A DNA stretch of 49,784 bases, taken from a virus. Made by a program: the position numbers and the translations under genes. The notes below the pieces were generated by a model. That model was not told the origin of the DNA. It did no database searches and saw only the letters and a list, made by a program, of their open reading frames with translations. The DNA is taken from the IMG/VR virus record IMGVR_UViG_3300047554_000623, positions 1-49,784 of that record, one strand, 5' to 3'. Shown in pieces: positions 49,267-49,784 of this stretch (its first letter is position 1; every line of letters starts with the position of its first letter).

Positions 49267-49493
49267 GGGGACGGCTCGACGTCTCGCGGATTATCGAGAT
49301 GTATATCGGCGACGCGGGCGGCTTAGCGTCGCTGCATGTGGTGGTCGAAACCGAGGACGGCAAGGCGACGGTCGTAGCCAGTGACGTGACGGAGTCGTGG
49401 CCGATATCCGACACGGTGATGCCGGGAAAAACTTCGCTACTCGCGGAGCGTACGAGTCAAGCAAGCGTAGAAAGAGAAGACGAACCGATTTGA
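49239..49493 (+). CDS. hypothetical protein
   Basis: An 84-residue protein with a central beta region (ASLHVVVETEDGKATVVASD). AAGGAG lies 7 bases before ATG within the preceding gene. It ends just before csrA copy 2, in the conserved csrA leader. Function unknown. Confidence 0.65.
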   Translation: MRAGWLCRIRGRLDVSRIIEMYIGDAGGLASLHVVVETEDGKATVVASDVTESWPISDTVMPGKTSLLAERTSQASVEREDEPI

Positions 49494-49504
49494 AAGGACT
49501 CACG

Positions 49505-49693
49505 ATGCTCGTTTTGACCAGAAAATACGGCGAGAAAACATACATCGGTGACATCGTTGTCACGGTGGTGGATATCACGGACACGCAAGTGCGGATCGGT
49601 ATCGAGGCACCGCCGGACGTGCTGATTCTACGGGGCGAACTGATCGGCCGAGAGCCTGGCAACCAAACTCGCAATCGGACAAAGGAGGTCTGA
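49505..49693 (+). CDS. csrA: CsrA/RsmA-family RNA-binding regulator, copy 2
   Basis: A 62-residue CsrA: MLVLTRKYGEKTYIGDIVVT, then VRIGIEAPPDVLILRGELIG. It differs from copy 1 at about ten positions (TY/TH, DITDTQ/EIENNQ and the tail). Its leader (GAAGACGAACCGATTTGAAAGGA) is nearly that of copy 1. Its last 11 codons are the same DNA that ends the gene at 1902-2171 and include the SD of the membrane protein. Two csrA copies may allow heterodimers or different targets. Confidence 0.95.
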   Translation: MLVLTRKYGEKTYIGDIVVTVVDITDTQVRIGIEAPPDVLILRGELIGREPGNQTRNRTKEV

Positions 49694-49784
49694 ACCATGT
49701 TGGCAGCAATCGTAACAGTGTTGTCCGTACTCGCGCAGTTGGCCGGCGGTCTGGCCCTACTATGTTTTGCGGCGTGGCTAATCG
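49678..49784. repeat. terminal direct repeat, right copy
   Basis: Identical to 1-107. Merging the two copies closes the genome at 49677 unique bases. Confidence 0.9.
49697..49784 (+). CDS. small membrane protein copy A, 5' part cut by window end
   Basis: The first 29 codons of the gene at 20-370 (MLAAIVTVLSVLAQ and on), after SD AAGGAGGT. It is the same gene as 20-370 if the genome is circular, not an extra copy. Confidence 0.85.
   Translation, partial: MLAAIVTVLSVLAQLAGGLALLCFAAWLI

Noticed and set aside
1-49784. Mu-type transposition, integrase or lysogeny genes
   Set aside because: Looked for because of the Mu-like head genes; no DDE transposase, integrase or CI-like repressor recognised.

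Overview
This window reads as an essentially complete genome of a tailed double-stranded DNA bacteriophage, about 49.7 kb. Every gene I can support is on the + strand, genes are packed with ATGA, GTGA, TTGA or TAATG overlaps, and a full phage toolkit is present (terminase, portal, capsid protease/scaffold, major capsid, tail, lysis region, replication). The first and last 107 bases are identical, as expected for a circular or terminally redundant genome cut open at an arbitrary point. The capsid genes belong to Mu-like families (protein I-type protease/scaffold, DUF1320/gp36, virion morphogenesis gpG, MuF, DUF935-type portal). I see no Mu transposase, integrase or clear repressor, and no contractile sheath, so a siphovirus-like virion is likely. 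The host cannot be read from the sequence. A fairly GC-rich Gram-negative aquatic bacterium such as a planctomycete is compatible but unproven.

Layout. 49239-49784 joined to 1-2743: small early genes including two copies of a csrA/small-membrane-protein/MRERYDAYGYPCWPG block, an HNH-type protein and a strongly structured RNA leader at 395-581. 2744-2916: a complex RNA leader. 2917-8175: replication operon (Sak4-like ATPase, DUF669 SSB-like protein, DEAD-type helicase, prim-pol/helicase). 8176-8365: AT-rich gap, possible origin. 8366-10092: small coupled genes ending in a PD-(D/E)XK-like nuclease. 10419-10508: hairpin plus promoter marking the switch to late genes. 10533-14587: secreted and membrane proteins, a papain-like cysteine peptidase and probable lysis genes. 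14584-17098: LamG-type and tail-fibre-like accessory proteins. 17103-18925: terminases. 19154-24899: a repetitive adhesin-like protein and the capsid module. 24968-31246: head completion and tail, with a probable -1 frameshift gene. 31243-37328: a giant portal-fusion protein, then MuF. 37325-41282: tail tip/adhesin region. 41269-43608: glycosyltransferase-like, 2-oxoglutarate oxygenase and methyltransferase genes. 43605-49493: secreted and DNA-binding small proteins, an SNF2-type helicase and a DNA methyltransferase.

Three points stand out. First, the phage carries two csrA genes, and the leader of its replication operon has features expected of CsrA targets: a GGA in a 7-nt hairpin loop, two SD regions with AGGATG cores, and one antisense stretch able to pair with either SD but not both. 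Second, the portal is fused to about 1250 extra residues that look like a multi-domain effector (an ADP-ribosyltransferase-like segment, GGxF linkers, a winged-helix-like C-terminus). Third, a 187-nt structured RNA with a tRNA-like outline sits just before an SD and a 9-codon leader ORF, inside a duplicated gene block. Function assignments are from reading protein motifs only; no database search was done.
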